NCBI GenBank assembly: GCA_964395715.1 | Contig: CAYNAU010000003.1 | Location: 124,001-188,000 of the forward strand | Reading direction: 5' to 3' | Source: Porticoccus sp964395715 | Lineage (GTDB): Bacteria; Pseudomonadota; Gammaproteobacteria; Pseudomonadales; Porticoccaceae | DNA: 64,000 bases | Part shown: piece after piece, positions 44,025-53,201 of the stretch | How the letters are laid out: every line of letters starts with the position of its first letter | Numbering within the stretch: position 1 is the first letter of the stretch | The notes under the pieces: model-generated | What the model was told of the DNA's origin: nothing | The model's database searches: none | The model's input: only the letters and a program-made list of their open reading frames with translations | Made by a program: the position numbers and the translations under genes

Positions 44025-44987
44025 TCAGAACGTACGGCTCAGGGAGAAATCAGCCAGCTCAGACATGGCGTTCAATTCCGCAGAGACAGACATGCATGCC
44101 AAACAGCTTTTAGCCTCGTTCGCATGGTGTTGTGCACGCTGCATGGTGTAATCAAGGGCACCGCAACGCTGTATGGTGCTGATAATGGCGTCGAGGTGTT
44201 CCAAACCGCCTTCACTGATGGCTGAGCGAATCAGTTCTGTCTCTTCAGCTGAGCTATTCTGCATCGCGTAAATCAGTGGCAGGGTGGGTTTCCCTTCCGC
44301 CAGATCATCGCCGACATTCTTTCCCAATGCCTCTGTAGTGCCGTTGTAGTCCAGCGCGTCATCCACTAATTGAAACGCCATGCCGAGATGATAGCCGTAG
44401 CGACGCATGGCTTCGCAACCGTTTTGATCCGCCCCGGCCAGAACTGCGCCCGTATGGGCTGCAGCCTCAAACAGTTGGGCGGTTTTTTTGCGAATAACTT
44501 CTTCGTAGGCCTGCTCAGTGGTATCCGGGTTGCCCGCATTGATCAGCTGCTGGACTTCTCCTTCAGATATGATGTTGGTGGTGTCGGCAATGATGCGCAT
44601 GATTTCCATATTGCCAATGCCGACCAGCATCTGAAAGGCTCTGGAATAGAGGAAATCACCCACCAGTACACTGGGAGCGTTGCCAAAACGGGCATTGGCA
44701 GTGGCGCGGCCGCGACGCAGGTCAGAGGTGTCGACAACATCGTCGTGGAGCAGCGTAGCGGTATGAATAAATTCAATGATGGCAGCCAGTGAAATATGGT
44801 TGTCACCACGGTAGCCGCAGCTGTTGGCGGCCAGCAATACCAGTAAAGGTCTCAACCTTTTGCCGCCGGCATCGATAATGTACTGACCGATGTTCTCCAC
44901 CAGTCCCACGTCTGAATAAAGCTGGTTAACAATCAGTTCGTTGACTTGGTCAAACTGGGTTTTGACCACTTCATGAAATGGCAGCAT
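44025..44987 (-). CDS. ispB: Octaprenyl diphosphate synthase IspB
   Basis: Makes the ubiquinone/menaquinone side chain from farnesyl diphosphate. The 320-aa trans-prenyltransferase has GGKRLRPLLVLL, the first aspartate-rich motif LLHDDVVDTSDLRRG near residue 84, and the second FQLVDDALDY near 210. Divergent from rplU, the same arrangement as in E. coli and Pseudomonas. Confidence 0.96.
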   Translation of the reverse strand: MLPFHEVVKTQFDQVNELIVNQLYSDVGLVENIGQYIIDAGGKRLRPLLVLLAANSCGYRGDNHISLAAIIEFIHTATLLHDDVVDTSDLRRGRATANARFGNAPSVLVGDFLYSRAFQMLVGIGNMEIMRIIADTTNIISEGEVQQLINAGNPDTTEQAYEEVIRKKTAQLFEAAAHTGAVLAGADQNGCEAMRRYGYHLGMAFQLVDDALDYNGTTEALGKNVGDDLAEGKPTLPLIYAMQNSSAEETELIRSAISEGGLEHLDAIISTIQRCGALDYTMQRAQHHANEAKSCLACMSVSAELNAMSELADFSLSRTF

Positions 44988-45130
44988 GCCGAAGCCTTGT
45001 GTTTAAGTTGATTATCGGGGCGGGATAGGTAATGGCTGCTCGCAAATAAGGTGCGAAGGCATCCTAGTGAGCGTCGTTAAAACTGTCAAGTGAAGAGCTC
45101 CCGACAGCCTGTTTTCAGGGCATTTGCCTA

Positions 45131-45159
45131 TTGCGATAGATATCACTTTCACTTAGAAT
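45131..45159 (+). promoter_or_regulatory. Sigma-70 promoter of rplU-rpmA
   Basis: TTGCGA (45131-45136) and TAGAAT (45154-45159) with a 17-bp spacer, 77 bp upstream of rplU. The implied leader of about 70 nt contains complementary segments around 45178-45203 that could form a hairpin, possibly an L21-type leader, though I cannot establish that. Confidence 0.75.
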
Positions 45160-45236
45160 TGCCGCCCTCGCAAAACCGGCCGTGGAGAAATCGTTCTTCC
45201 GGCTTAGAACAGGCATGAGCGATTACGGAGCACTAT

Positions 45237-45551
45237 ATGTACGCAGTCATTAAAAGCGGTGGCAAACAGCACCGGGTACAGGAAGGGGAATACCTTCGCT
45301 TGGAGAAGCTGGAAGTTCCTACCGGAGAAAGTATCGATTTCAACGAGGTGTTGTTAGTTGCAGACGGCGACAACATCAAGATTGGCGCCCCTCTGGTTGA
45401 GGGCGGCAAGGTAACTGCTGAGGTATTGAGTCACGGCCGTGGGGACAAGGTAAAAATTATCAAGTTCAAACGCCGCAAGCACTACCGCAACCAAATGGGC
45501 CACCGTCAGTGGTATACCGAAGTTAAAATTACCGGCATCAGTGCTGGCTAA
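45237..45551 (+). CDS. rplU: 50S ribosomal protein L21
   Basis: A 104-aa large-subunit protein. MYAVIKSGGKQHRVQEGEYL and KIIKFKRRKHYRNQMGHRQ are diagnostic. First gene of rplU-rpmA. Confidence 0.98.
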   Translation: MYAVIKSGGKQHRVQEGEYLRLEKLEVPTGESIDFNEVLLVADGDNIKIGAPLVEGGKVTAEVLSHGRGDKVKIIKFKRRKHYRNQMGHRQWYTEVKITGISAG

Positions 45552-45570
45552 TCGAAAATAGGAGAATATC

Positions 45571-45828
45571 ATGGCTCACAAGAAAGCTGGTGGTAGTACC
45601 CGTAACGGACGCGATTCCGAAAGTAAACGTCTTGGCGTCAAGCGCTTTGGCGGTGAGCAGGTTACTGCAGGCAACATCATTGTTCGTCAGCGTGGTACCA
45701 AGTTTCATGCGGGTAACAACGTTAGCATTGGTCGCGATCACACCATTTTTGCGACTGCTGACGGCGAAGTGCAGTTCACAGTTAAAGGTCCTAACAACCG
45801 CAGATATGTGAATGTAGTTTCTGCCTAA
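45571..45828 (+). CDS. rpmA: 50S ribosomal protein L27
   Basis: An 85-aa protein near the peptidyl-transferase centre. It starts MAHKKAGGSTRNGRDSESKR with the flexible N-terminal tail intact and no cleavable extension; AGGAG lies upstream. Followed by a strong terminator. Confidence 0.98.
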   Translation: MAHKKAGGSTRNGRDSESKRLGVKRFGGEQVTAGNIIVRQRGTKFHAGNNVSIGRDHTIFATADGEVQFTVKGPNNRRYVNVVSA

Positions 45829-45843
45829 GACCTGAAGCTACTG

Positions 45844-45871
45844 AAAAACCCCGCTTAGGCGGGGTTTTTTT
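45844..45871 (+). terminator. Rho-independent terminator after rpmA
   Basis: CCCCGC-TTAG-GCGGGG stem followed by seven T (45865-45871). It should end most rplU-rpmA transcripts before obgE. Confidence 0.93.
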
Positions 45872-45963
45872 GTGTTTGCAGTTACAATTCAAGCAATTGT
45901 GAATAGCAATTTATTAAATTGGCTGACTCCTGGGGAGCGGCCTTCCCTGGATAGAGAGCACGG

Positions 45964-45969
45964 TATACT
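45964..45969 (+). promoter_or_regulatory. Candidate obgE promoter, possible leaderless start
   Basis: TATACT ends 6 bp before the obgE ATG, so a normal start site would fall on or next to the start codon. The -35 region at 17-bp spacing (CCTTCC) is poor. No Shine-Dalgarno sequence precedes the ATG. Confidence 0.45.
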
Positions 45970-45975
45970 GCTGCT

Positions 45976-47163
45976 ATGAAATTTGTCGATGAAACTTCCA
46001 TTCACGTTCAAGCGGGTAAGGGTGGCAATGGCTGCCTGAGTTTTCGTCGTGAAAAATTTATTGCCAAGGGTGGCCCCGATGGAGGGGACGGTGGCGATGG
46101 CGGTTCGGTTTATCTCGAAGGTGATGTGAATCTCAACACCCTGGTAGACTATCGATTCCAGCGAGGTTTCCAGGCTCAGAATGGTCAGGGCGGGGGCAGC
46201 CGCAATTGTACCGGGCGTGCCGGTGAAGACCTGATCTTGAAAGTACCGGTCGGTACCACGGTCATCGATGAAGATACTGAAGAGGTGCTGGGAGATATAA
46301 CCGAACCGGAACAGCGGTTGATGGTGGCCCACGGAGGCTATCACGGCCTGGGAAATACCCGCTTCAAGTCGAGTACTAACCGTGCACCCCGACAGACTTC
46401 GCCGGGCAAAGAGGGCGAAGCTCGCAGACTTCGCTTGGAGCTAAAGGTGTTGGCTGATGTAGGGTTGGTAGGTCTGCCCAACGCGGGGAAATCGACATTC
46501 ATCCGGGCTGTTTCTGCCGCCACACCCAAAGTGGCGGATTATCCCTTTACTACCCTGGTGCCCAACCTCGGTGTAGTGCAGCCCCACAAGTACCGCAGTT
46601 TTGTGATTGCAGATGTGCCAGGACTGGTGGAGGGGGCTGCCGAAGGCGCCGGCCTCGGGATCCGTTTTTTGAAGCATCTCACCCGAACCCGTTTATTGCT
46701 CCATCTTGTGGATATGGCTCCGCCAGATGCTTCGGACCCGGCAGATAACGTTTCCATTATCGAGGATGAACTGGATCGTTTCAGCCCTACGCTCTGGAGT
46801 CGGGAGCGCTGGCTGGTGCTTAACAAGGTGGATCTTTTACCAGAGGAAGAGCGGGATCGGCGCTGTAAAGCGGTGATTGAAAATCTGGACTGGCAGGGCC
46901 CCGTGTACCGGGTCAGCGCGCTGTCGGGAGACGGCACCAAACAGTTATGTCATGACATTCTGGAGCATCTGGAAAACTGCTGGGACGAAGAGCGCAACAA
47001 CCCTGAGGCAGCAGAGAGAGAGATTGCAATGCAGCGCCAGATGCAAGAGGAAGCGAGAGCTCAGATTGAATCCCTGCGCCGCCGCAAAAAAGAAAATGAC
47101 GACGATGATGACGATGACTTTGACGATGATGATTATGATGTCGAGGTTATCTACAGCCCCTGA
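45976..47163 (+). CDS. obgE: GTPase ObgE/CgtA
   Basis: Essential ribosome-assembly GTPase, 395 aa. The N-terminal glycine-rich Obg fold (QAGKGGNGCLSFRREKFI, KGGPDGGDGGDGG) is followed by the G domain with GLPNAGKST near residue 166, DVPGLVEGA (G3) near 213, and NKVDLL (G4) near 282. A long acidic C-terminal tail (eight consecutive Asp near residue 377) ends the protein. It lies downstream of rplU-rpmA but after a strong terminator. The start matches all family members, yet lacks a ribosome site. Confidence 0.97.
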   Translation: MKFVDETSIHVQAGKGGNGCLSFRREKFIAKGGPDGGDGGDGGSVYLEGDVNLNTLVDYRFQRGFQAQNGQGGGSRNCTGRAGEDLILKVPVGTTVIDEDTEEVLGDITEPEQRLMVAHGGYHGLGNTRFKSSTNRAPRQTSPGKEGEARRLRLELKVLADVGLVGLPNAGKSTFIRAVSAATPKVADYPFTTLVPNLGVVQPHKYRSFVIADVPGLVEGAAEGAGLGIRFLKHLTRTRLLLHLVDMAPPDASDPADNVSIIEDELDRFSPTLWSRERWLVLNKVDLLPEEERDRRCKAVIENLDWQGPVYRVSALSGDGTKQLCHDILEHLENCWDEERNNPEAAEREIAMQRQMQEEARAQIESLRRRKKENDDDDDDDFDDDDYDVEVIYSP

Positions 47164-47220
47164 TATTGCTGTTCTTGGCGAGTAATGCAGATAGGTTATA
47201 ACCGTAGCCAAAGATTATTT

Positions 47221-48342
47221 ATGAGCGACAGAAAAGTTGTCCAGAACGCCCGTCGATGGGTGGTGAAAATCGGCAGTGCCCTGTTGACTGCAGATGGCCG
47301 GGGGCTTGATCGTGAGTCGATTGGTCAATGGGTTTCCCAGGTGGCTCAGCTTCTCGAGCAGGGTATAGAAGTCGTGATGGTGTCGTCAGGGGCTGTTGCC
47401 GAAGGTATGTCGCGCCTGGGTTGGCGAAAGCGTCCATCATCGGTCCACGAGTTACAGGCTGCGGCAGCGGTTGGTCAGATGGGCCTGGTTCAGGCCTATG
47501 AGTTTCAGTTTCAGCAATTTAACCGCCATACGGCACAAGTGCTTCTGGATCATGACGACCTGTCCAACCGTGAGCGCTATCTCAACGCCCGTAATACCCT
47601 GCAATCTCTGATGAGTTTCGGCGTAGTACCGGTCATCAACGAGAACGATACTGTCGTGACCGATGAGATTCGCTTCGGTGACAATGACAGTCTTGCGGCG
47701 ATGGTAGCTAATCTGATTGATGCGGATCTGCTCGTGATTTTGACGGATCAACACGGCCTGTACGATGCGGATCCCCGCAAGCATCCCAAGGCCAACCTGA
47801 TATCTCTGGGTAAAGCCGGTGATCCGTCCCTGGAAGCCCTTGCAGGTGAGGGCGGAGCGCTGGGCAGAGGCGGCATGACGACCAAGCTCAAGGCTGCCCG
47901 CCTTGCGGCCAGGTCGGGCGCAAATACACTGATTGTCGGCGGCCGTGCTGAAAATATTCTGACGCGTCTGGCCGAAGGGGAAGAACTGGGCACCCTGTTA
48001 CTGGCAGAACAGGAACCCATCGCTGCCCGCAAGCAGTGGCTGGCTGGCAGGTTGCAGGTGCGTGGATCGGTTACCCTGGATCGTGGTGCAACACAGGTAT
48101 TGCAACAGCAGGGCAAGAGCCTGCTTCCTGTGGGGGTCAAATTTGTCGTTGGTGATTTTCATCGCGGCGATCTGGTGCGATGCGTTGATGAAGAGGGCAA
48201 TGAAATTGCCCGGGGTCTGATCAATTACAGCGCGGCAGAGAGCAGGAAGATCATTGGCAAAAACAGTGAGCTGATCAGCAGTATCCTGGGTTATTGTGAT
48301 CACAAGGAGTTGATTCACAGGGATAATCTGGTGTTGGTATAG
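47221..48342 (+). CDS. proB: Glutamate 5-kinase ProB
   Basis: First enzyme of proline synthesis. The protein is 373 aa from MSDRKVVQNARRWVVKIGSA, the start that matches homologues; an in-frame ATG at 47185 would add 12 residues. The amino-acid kinase domain has VVMVSSGAVAEGMSRLG and PVINENDTVVTDEIRFGDND. The C-terminal PUA domain (from about residue 275, VRGSVTLDRGA) is present. Follows obgE, as in Pseudomonas. Confidence 0.96.
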   Translation: MSDRKVVQNARRWVVKIGSALLTADGRGLDRESIGQWVSQVAQLLEQGIEVVMVSSGAVAEGMSRLGWRKRPSSVHELQAAAAVGQMGLVQAYEFQFQQFNRHTAQVLLDHDDLSNRERYLNARNTLQSLMSFGVVPVINENDTVVTDEIRFGDNDSLAAMVANLIDADLLVILTDQHGLYDADPRKHPKANLISLGKAGDPSLEALAGEGGALGRGGMTTKLKAARLAARSGANTLIVGGRAENILTRLAEGEELGTLLLAEQEPIAARKQWLAGRLQVRGSVTLDRGATQVLQQQGKSLLPVGVKFVVGDFHRGDLVRCVDEEGNEIARGLINYSAAESRKIIGKNSELISSILGYCDHKELIHRDNLVLV

Positions 48343-48355
48343 ACCGCCGGAGTTG

Positions 48356-49015
48356 TTAGCGGGGTGGATCAACCCTCTCATTGCATGAACTGTTAACCCT
48401 GAACCAGCCGGCAATGCTGTGGCGATGACGTTTGGCTGTCAGCACTTCATGGGGAAACTCCTCGCTGAGGAACACAACCAGTGTCCCGTAGGCTGGCGTC
48501 ACCTTCACCACTTCTTCATCCGAGTCAATGTCGTAGATTACCAACTCACCACCATCTTCCGGCAACCAGCCGGGGTTGAGGTAAGTGACGACGGAAAGGC
48601 GGCGATTAGCCTGTCCCCGAAAGGCATCCAGGTGTTTGCGATAGAAGTCGCCGGGCTGATAACGGGCAAAATGGCTTTCAAAAGAAAACAGTCCCAGAAA
48701 AAGGTGCTGGTTGAGATGCTGCTGCAATCCATCTGTCCACTTAAGCCAGTCATACTCTGCGGGGCTTTGCCCCTCGATCCAGCAGATTTCGTCCCGGCGT
48801 ACAAACTGGTTTAGAGTCAGGTCATTCTGCCGCCCTATACCCGCCTCATTGTAGGCGTTGCTATCCAGGTCCATGACCTGATTAAACAGACTTGCGGCCA
48901 GAGTGTCGGGGAGAGCATTGGGGATTACTGCGTACCCCTGGTGACTGAGGTCGTTTGCAATACGGGAAAAAAGTAAGTCATCGGGCGATGACGGGGGTGG
49001 GGTGATTGCCAGCAT
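48356..49015 (-). CDS. 2OG-Fe(II) oxygenase, prolyl 4-hydroxylase-like
   Basis: A 219-aa member of the 2-oxoglutarate/iron dioxygenase superfamily. The iron site HxD is in RKHLDAFRG near residue 120, the distal His in EFPHEVLTAKRHRHSI near 190, and the 2OG-binding arginine follows in RHSIAGWFRVN. GELVIYD and YGTLVVFLSEEFPHEV fit SM-20/EGLN-like hydroxylases. The substrate is unknown. Convergent with proB with only 13 bp between stops, and divergent from ptsP. Confidence 0.87.
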   Translation of the reverse strand: MLAITPPPSSPDDLLFSRIANDLSHQGYAVIPNALPDTLAASLFNQVMDLDSNAYNEAGIGRQNDLTLNQFVRRDEICWIEGQSPAEYDWLKWTDGLQQHLNQHLFLGLFSFESHFARYQPGDFYRKHLDAFRGQANRRLSVVTYLNPGWLPEDGGELVIYDIDSDEEVVKVTPAYGTLVVFLSEEFPHEVLTAKRHRHSIAGWFRVNSSCNERVDPPR

Positions 49016-49148
49016 GGACGCATAGCCTCTTGAGCGGTGGCGGATTATTGGAGAGTTGTCCTGTTCTTGTAAACCTTTTTTAGTGGTGGGCGTGATGATG
49101 TGGATTTGGAGGAAAACTTGATGTTAGAACTGCGCAAAAATTTTTTAC

Positions 49149-49177
49149 TTGTGCTTTATAAGCAATCATCATATATA
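49149..49177 (+). promoter_or_regulatory. Candidate promoter of ptsP
   Basis: TTGTGC (49149-49154) and TATATA (49172-49177) with a 17-bp spacer, 86 bp upstream of the ptsP ATG, in an AT-rich segment of the 248-bp divergent gap. Confidence 0.4.
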
Positions 49178-49263
49178 AGCTTAACAAGGGTGCACGAGCT
49201 AATTCTCGATTTTTCAACAGCTCGCGCCGTACGCCCAGTTATCCCATCAATCCCGGTCATATC

Positions 49264-51504
49264 ATGAAAAGTGTGGTTCACGAATTAGCACGTATCGTCC
49301 AGACAGTGGCGATGGCTGATTTGCCCATTGATCAGGTAAATCTCATTGTGGAATCCATCAGTGAGACCATGGCTGTGGATGTGTGCAGTCTCTATCTGGC
49401 CAACGAAAAGCAGGAAATGATGTTGCTGGCCTCCCACGGGCTTTCGGCTAAAGCCGTGCGTCGGGTCAAATTGCCACCGGGAAAAGGCCTGGTGGGATTG
49501 GTAGCTTCCAGTCGACACCCTCTGAACCTCGCCGATGGCGAACTTCATCCTAATTATTATTACATCGCGGAAACCCAGGAAGAGCGCTTTCACAGTTTTT
49601 GCGGTGTGCCCATTGTGCATACCGGTAAGGTTGTCGGTGTTCTGGTCGTGCAGGGGCGTGAAATCCGCCAACTGTCAGATGAAGAGCAGGGCTTCCTGGT
49701 CACATTGGCAGCTCATCTGGCATTGCTGCTGGGCAACAGCCCATTGGCCCATGGAGATATGGTCGGCTACAACGAGCGTATCAGTGGTGTGAAGGGTGCT
49801 CCGGGTATTGGTATTGGTCATATCAAGCTCAGCGATCACGGTGAGCTTTATTCGGTGGTCGACACGCCCTGCGAGGATATTCCGGGTGCGCAGCAAGACT
49901 GGCAGCAACTATTGGCCGTGGTTAGAGCCCAGATTGACCATGAGCGAGAGTCGCTGGGCACAGAAATTACCGGCAGCGTTGCGGGTATTTTCAGCGCCTA
50001 CAAAATGCTTCTGGAAGATCCTGCATTTGTCACCTATGTTGAAGCCGGCATTGAAAAAGGCAACTGGTTGCCGGGTGCCCTGCGGCAGGCCATTCAACAT
50101 TTTGCCGAATTGTTTCTGGCCATGGACGATCCTTATCTGAAGGCCCGTCACGAAGATGTCCATCACCTTGGCAACAAGTTGTTCAATGCCTGGCGTGGTA
50201 TTAAGCCGGTAGAAGTTCCCCCGGATATGGATATTGTGCTGGTAGGGCCACAGGTTAGTGTTTCAGATATTGCTGCTGTGCCCTCCGAGCGTTTGGTCGG
50301 CCTGGTCTGTTTTGAGGGGTCGGGGCTTTCGCATACCGCTGTGCTGGCCAATGCTCTGGGTATCCCCGCTGTAATGGGCACGGGTCGTATCCGCCGGCTG
50401 GTGGATCAGGCCAGTATTATCGTCGATGGTAACAATGGCCAGGTAACCCTCAATCCAGGGGATATGGTGATCGCCGAGTATCAGCGCCTCGCCAACGACC
50501 GACGGTCGTTGATGAAGCAGTTGGAGAAGCTGCGTGAGTTGCCATCTGTTACCCCTGACGGTAAGGAAGTTACGCTTTATACCAACACGGGTCTGCTTGC
50601 CGATATCAGCCCTGGGCTGCACAACGGTGCCCAGGGTGTGGGGCTCTACCGCACAGAAATTCCCTTTATGGTGCACGACAGCTTCCCCTCCGAGGAAGAG
50701 CAGGTGAATGTCTATCGGCAGGTACTTGAGGCCTATAAAAACAAGCCGGTCTACATGCGTACACTGGATATCGGCGGCGATAAACCCTTGCCATACTTCC
50801 CGGTAGACAATGAGGAAAATCCGGCGTTGGGTTGGCGTGGTATTCGTTTTACGCTGGATAACAGCCAGTTGCTCATGACCCAGGTGCGCGCCATGATTCG
50901 CGCAGCTGGTGAAAATGAAGGGCTGAGAATCCTGTTGCCGATGGTCAGTTCCACCAGTGAACTCGATGATTTTCTGCAGTTGCTAGAAGATGCCATTACC
51001 CAACTGGAAGCAGAGGGCTTGTCGATATTGCGTCCCCTGCTGGGGGTGATGGTGGAGGTGCCAGCGGCCATTTCACAGATCCCGTTCTGGGCGGAGAAGC
51101 TCGATTTTATTTCCATCGGCTCCAACGACCTGAGTCAGTATCTGTTGGCCTTGGATCGGGATAATCCCCGTGTTTCGGGTCGCTATGATCATGTGCATCC
51201 TGCCGTGCTGGTTGAGATCAACCGGATTCTTGACTTGGCATCAAAGCACAACCTGTCGGTCAGTCTGTGTGGTGAAATGGCAGCAGACCCGGTGGCTGTG
51301 GTGCTGCTTCTGGGCATGGGGTTGCGAACCCTGAGTATGAGTGCTGCCAAATTGCCCCAGGTAAAATGGTTGATTCGCAGCCTGCCACTGAACATGGCCG
51401 AAGAGCTGGCATCCCGGGCCCTGACCTGCCCCTACCCAGCAGAAATTCGTGAAATGGTTCGAACTGAGCTGGAGGAGCTGGGGTTGCAGGACCTGTTCAG
51501 CTGA
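49264..51504 (+). CDS. ptsP: PtsP, GAF-domain PEP-protein phosphotransferase (EI-Ntr)
   Basis: First component of the nitrogen phosphotransferase system, passing phosphate from PEP to NPr and then PtsN. The 746-aa protein has an N-terminal GAF sensor (about residues 1-160; LYLANEKQEMMLLASHGLS, LPPGKGLVGLVA), then the EI phosphohistidine domain (SGLSHTAVLANALGIPAVMG near 355), and a PEP-binding barrel with GVGLYRTEIPFM near 460, GSNDLSQYLLALDRDN near 620, and the catalytic cysteine in SLCGEMAADP near 665. In many relatives rppH precedes it; here the upstream neighbour is the divergent oxygenase gene. Confidence 0.96.
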   Translation: MKSVVHELARIVQTVAMADLPIDQVNLIVESISETMAVDVCSLYLANEKQEMMLLASHGLSAKAVRRVKLPPGKGLVGLVASSRHPLNLADGELHPNYYYIAETQEERFHSFCGVPIVHTGKVVGVLVVQGREIRQLSDEEQGFLVTLAAHLALLLGNSPLAHGDMVGYNERISGVKGAPGIGIGHIKLSDHGELYSVVDTPCEDIPGAQQDWQQLLAVVRAQIDHERESLGTEITGSVAGIFSAYKMLLEDPAFVTYVEAGIEKGNWLPGALRQAIQHFAELFLAMDDPYLKARHEDVHHLGNKLFNAWRGIKPVEVPPDMDIVLVGPQVSVSDIAAVPSERLVGLVCFEGSGLSHTAVLANALGIPAVMGTGRIRRLVDQASIIVDGNNGQVTLNPGDMVIAEYQRLANDRRSLMKQLEKLRELPSVTPDGKEVTLYTNTGLLADISPGLHNGAQGVGLYRTEIPFMVHDSFPSEEEQVNVYRQVLEAYKNKPVYMRTLDIGGDKPLPYFPVDNEENPALGWRGIRFTLDNSQLLMTQVRAMIRAAGENEGLRILLPMVSSTSELDDFLQLLEDAITQLEAEGLSILRPLLGVMVEVPAAISQIPFWAEKLDFISIGSNDLSQYLLALDRDNPRVSGRYDHVHPAVLVEINRILDLASKHNLSVSLCGEMAADPVAVVLLLGMGLRTLSMSAAKLPQVKWLIRSLPLNMAEELASRALTCPYPAEIREMVRTELEELGLQDLFS

Positions 51505-51651
51505 TGCTCCGGTCACACCAAAAGCGGTTATTGGCAAGGTTCGATAGCAGCTATTCCTGATGTTCTTGCTATGCTGAAGAAATGAACTTTTCCCGTAAAA
51601 CCCGGATAGGGCAAATTACCTGATTGACCCATAACTAATTCGGAAATCTAT

Positions 51652-53112
51652 ATGACAAACCTGTTGCTGGTAGTAGATAGCCTGTCTGATATTCAAGGCC
51701 TGGGCATCGATGACCGTGTCATTACTTTTGAGCAGTACCTTGAAGAACATCCCAAGAAGGGAGAAAAAAAGCTCAGCCTGATCAACCTCTGTGACAGTGA
51801 AAAATACCTGAGTCGCGGTTATTACTGCTCCCTGTTGGCCGAGGCCAGGGGGCATCGCGTTCTGCCTTCGGTCAACACTATCAATGATCTGCGCAGCAAG
51901 CTGCTGTATATGTCACGCATTACCGGCGAATTGCTGCTGGCGGGATCAAATGCTGGCAAGAGTGGCGAACGCAAGACCTTCTACGTCAATTTTGGCATTG
52001 CATCTGACCCTACCTTTTCCAAGTTTGGTCAACGGCTTTTTTCTGTCTACCCGGTGCCCATTCTGAAAGTGGTGTTGTTCTGGGATGACGTGTGGCAAAT
52101 CAAGAGTATCTCCCCGATTTCCCTGAACCGGTTGCCGAAAGCAGAACGCGGCAAAGTGGTTGAGGCACTGCTCAAGTTCAACGAAAAGCGCTGGCAAAGC
52201 CCGAAAAAGAAAAAGGCCTACCGGTGGGAATTGGGGATACTGATCGACCCCGCGGAGGCGTTACCGCCCAGTAATAAGGAGGCCCTAAACCGCTTTGTCA
52301 AAGCTGCAGCCAAATGCAATATCAATGCGGAGCTAATCACCGCAAAGGACTACCACCGTTTGGAAGAATACGATGGCCTGTTTATTCGGGAGACCACGGC
52401 CATCGATCACCACACCTTCCGTTTCGCCCGCAAGGCAGAAATTGAAGGCATGGTTGTTATTGATGACCCCACCTCCATCCTGCGCTGCTGCAATAAAGTT
52501 TTCCTTCAGGATGCCTTCACCTACAAAGGGGTGCCCTCACTGAAAACGACGGTTCTGTCGGCCCACGACCAGGAAGACTTGGACCAGGTGGAGAAGGAGT
52601 TTGGTTACCCGGTGGTGCTGAAAGTGCCGGAGGGTTCTTTCTCCAAGGGGGTGTTCAAGGCTAATAATCGGGAAGAGCTTTCGGCCCATCTCGAAGAACT
52701 TTTAAAAACAACCGCGTTGGTGTTAGTGCAGGAGTATCTGTATACCGAATATGACTGGCGAATAGGCGTGTTCAATCACCGACCACTGTACGCGTGCCGC
52801 TATTACATGGCACGTAACCATTGGCAAATTTATAACCATGACAGTAAGCGGTTCAGCTCAGGTGGATTTGAAACCCTGCCGACTTATGAAGCGCCTCGGG
52901 AAGTACTGGATGCAGCCTTGCGGGCAGCCAAGGTCATTGGCAGCGGCCTCTACGGTGTTGATATCAAACAGCAGGGTAAGCAGGCCTATGTCATTGAGAT
53001 TAACGATAACCCAAATATCGATCACAAGATTGAAGATGTCTACCTGGGTGATGAACTGTACATGCTGGTGATGACCGAAATTGCCAGGCGACTTGAGCTG
53101 AAAGGGCGATAA
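51652..53112 (+). CDS. RimK-like ATP-grasp protein with RLAN N-terminal domain
   Basis: A 486-aa protein. The N-terminal half (to about residue 190) fits the RimK-like ATP-grasp N-terminal (RLAN) domain; the C-terminal ATP-grasp ligase domain begins near 270 with CNKVFLQDAFTYKGVPSLKT and carries FGYPVVLKVPEGSFSKGVFK and the metal-binding IEINDNPNIDHKIED. Such proteins ligate an amino acid or peptide to a carboxylate, but no substrate is known here. The usual companion genes (GNAT or glutamate-cysteine ligase-like) are not adjacent. Two terminators follow. Confidence 0.85.
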   Translation: MTNLLLVVDSLSDIQGLGIDDRVITFEQYLEEHPKKGEKKLSLINLCDSEKYLSRGYYCSLLAEARGHRVLPSVNTINDLRSKLLYMSRITGELLLAGSNAGKSGERKTFYVNFGIASDPTFSKFGQRLFSVYPVPILKVVLFWDDVWQIKSISPISLNRLPKAERGKVVEALLKFNEKRWQSPKKKKAYRWELGILIDPAEALPPSNKEALNRFVKAAAKCNINAELITAKDYHRLEEYDGLFIRETTAIDHHTFRFARKAEIEGMVVIDDPTSILRCCNKVFLQDAFTYKGVPSLKTTVLSAHDQEDLDQVEKEFGYPVVLKVPEGSFSKGVFKANNREELSAHLEELLKTTALVLVQEYLYTEYDWRIGVFNHRPLYACRYYMARNHWQIYNHDSKRFSSGGFETLPTYEAPREVLDAALRAAKVIGSGLYGVDIKQQGKQAYVIEINDNPNIDHKIEDVYLGDELYMLVMTEIARRLELKGR

Positions 53113-53128
53113 CAGGGTTTGCGGGCAC

Positions 53129-53157
53129 AAAAAAACCGGCTCAAGGCCGGTTTTTTC
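53129..53157. terminator. Bidirectional terminator between the ATP-grasp gene and rpsT
   Basis: An AAAAAAACCGGC...GCCGGTTTTTT hairpin symmetrical enough to end both the plus-strand ATP-grasp gene and minus-strand rpsT. Confidence 0.88.
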
Positions 53158-53161
53158 ATGC

Positions 53162-53189
53162 CTGGAAGCTTGTTGCTTCCAGTTTTTTT
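53162..53189 (+). terminator. Second, tandem terminator
   Basis: CTGGAAGC-TTGTT-GCTTCCAG followed by seven T (53183-53189), five bases past the first hairpin. It works on the plus strand only. Confidence 0.85.
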
Positions 53190-53201
53190 GCTTCAGTAAG
53201 C

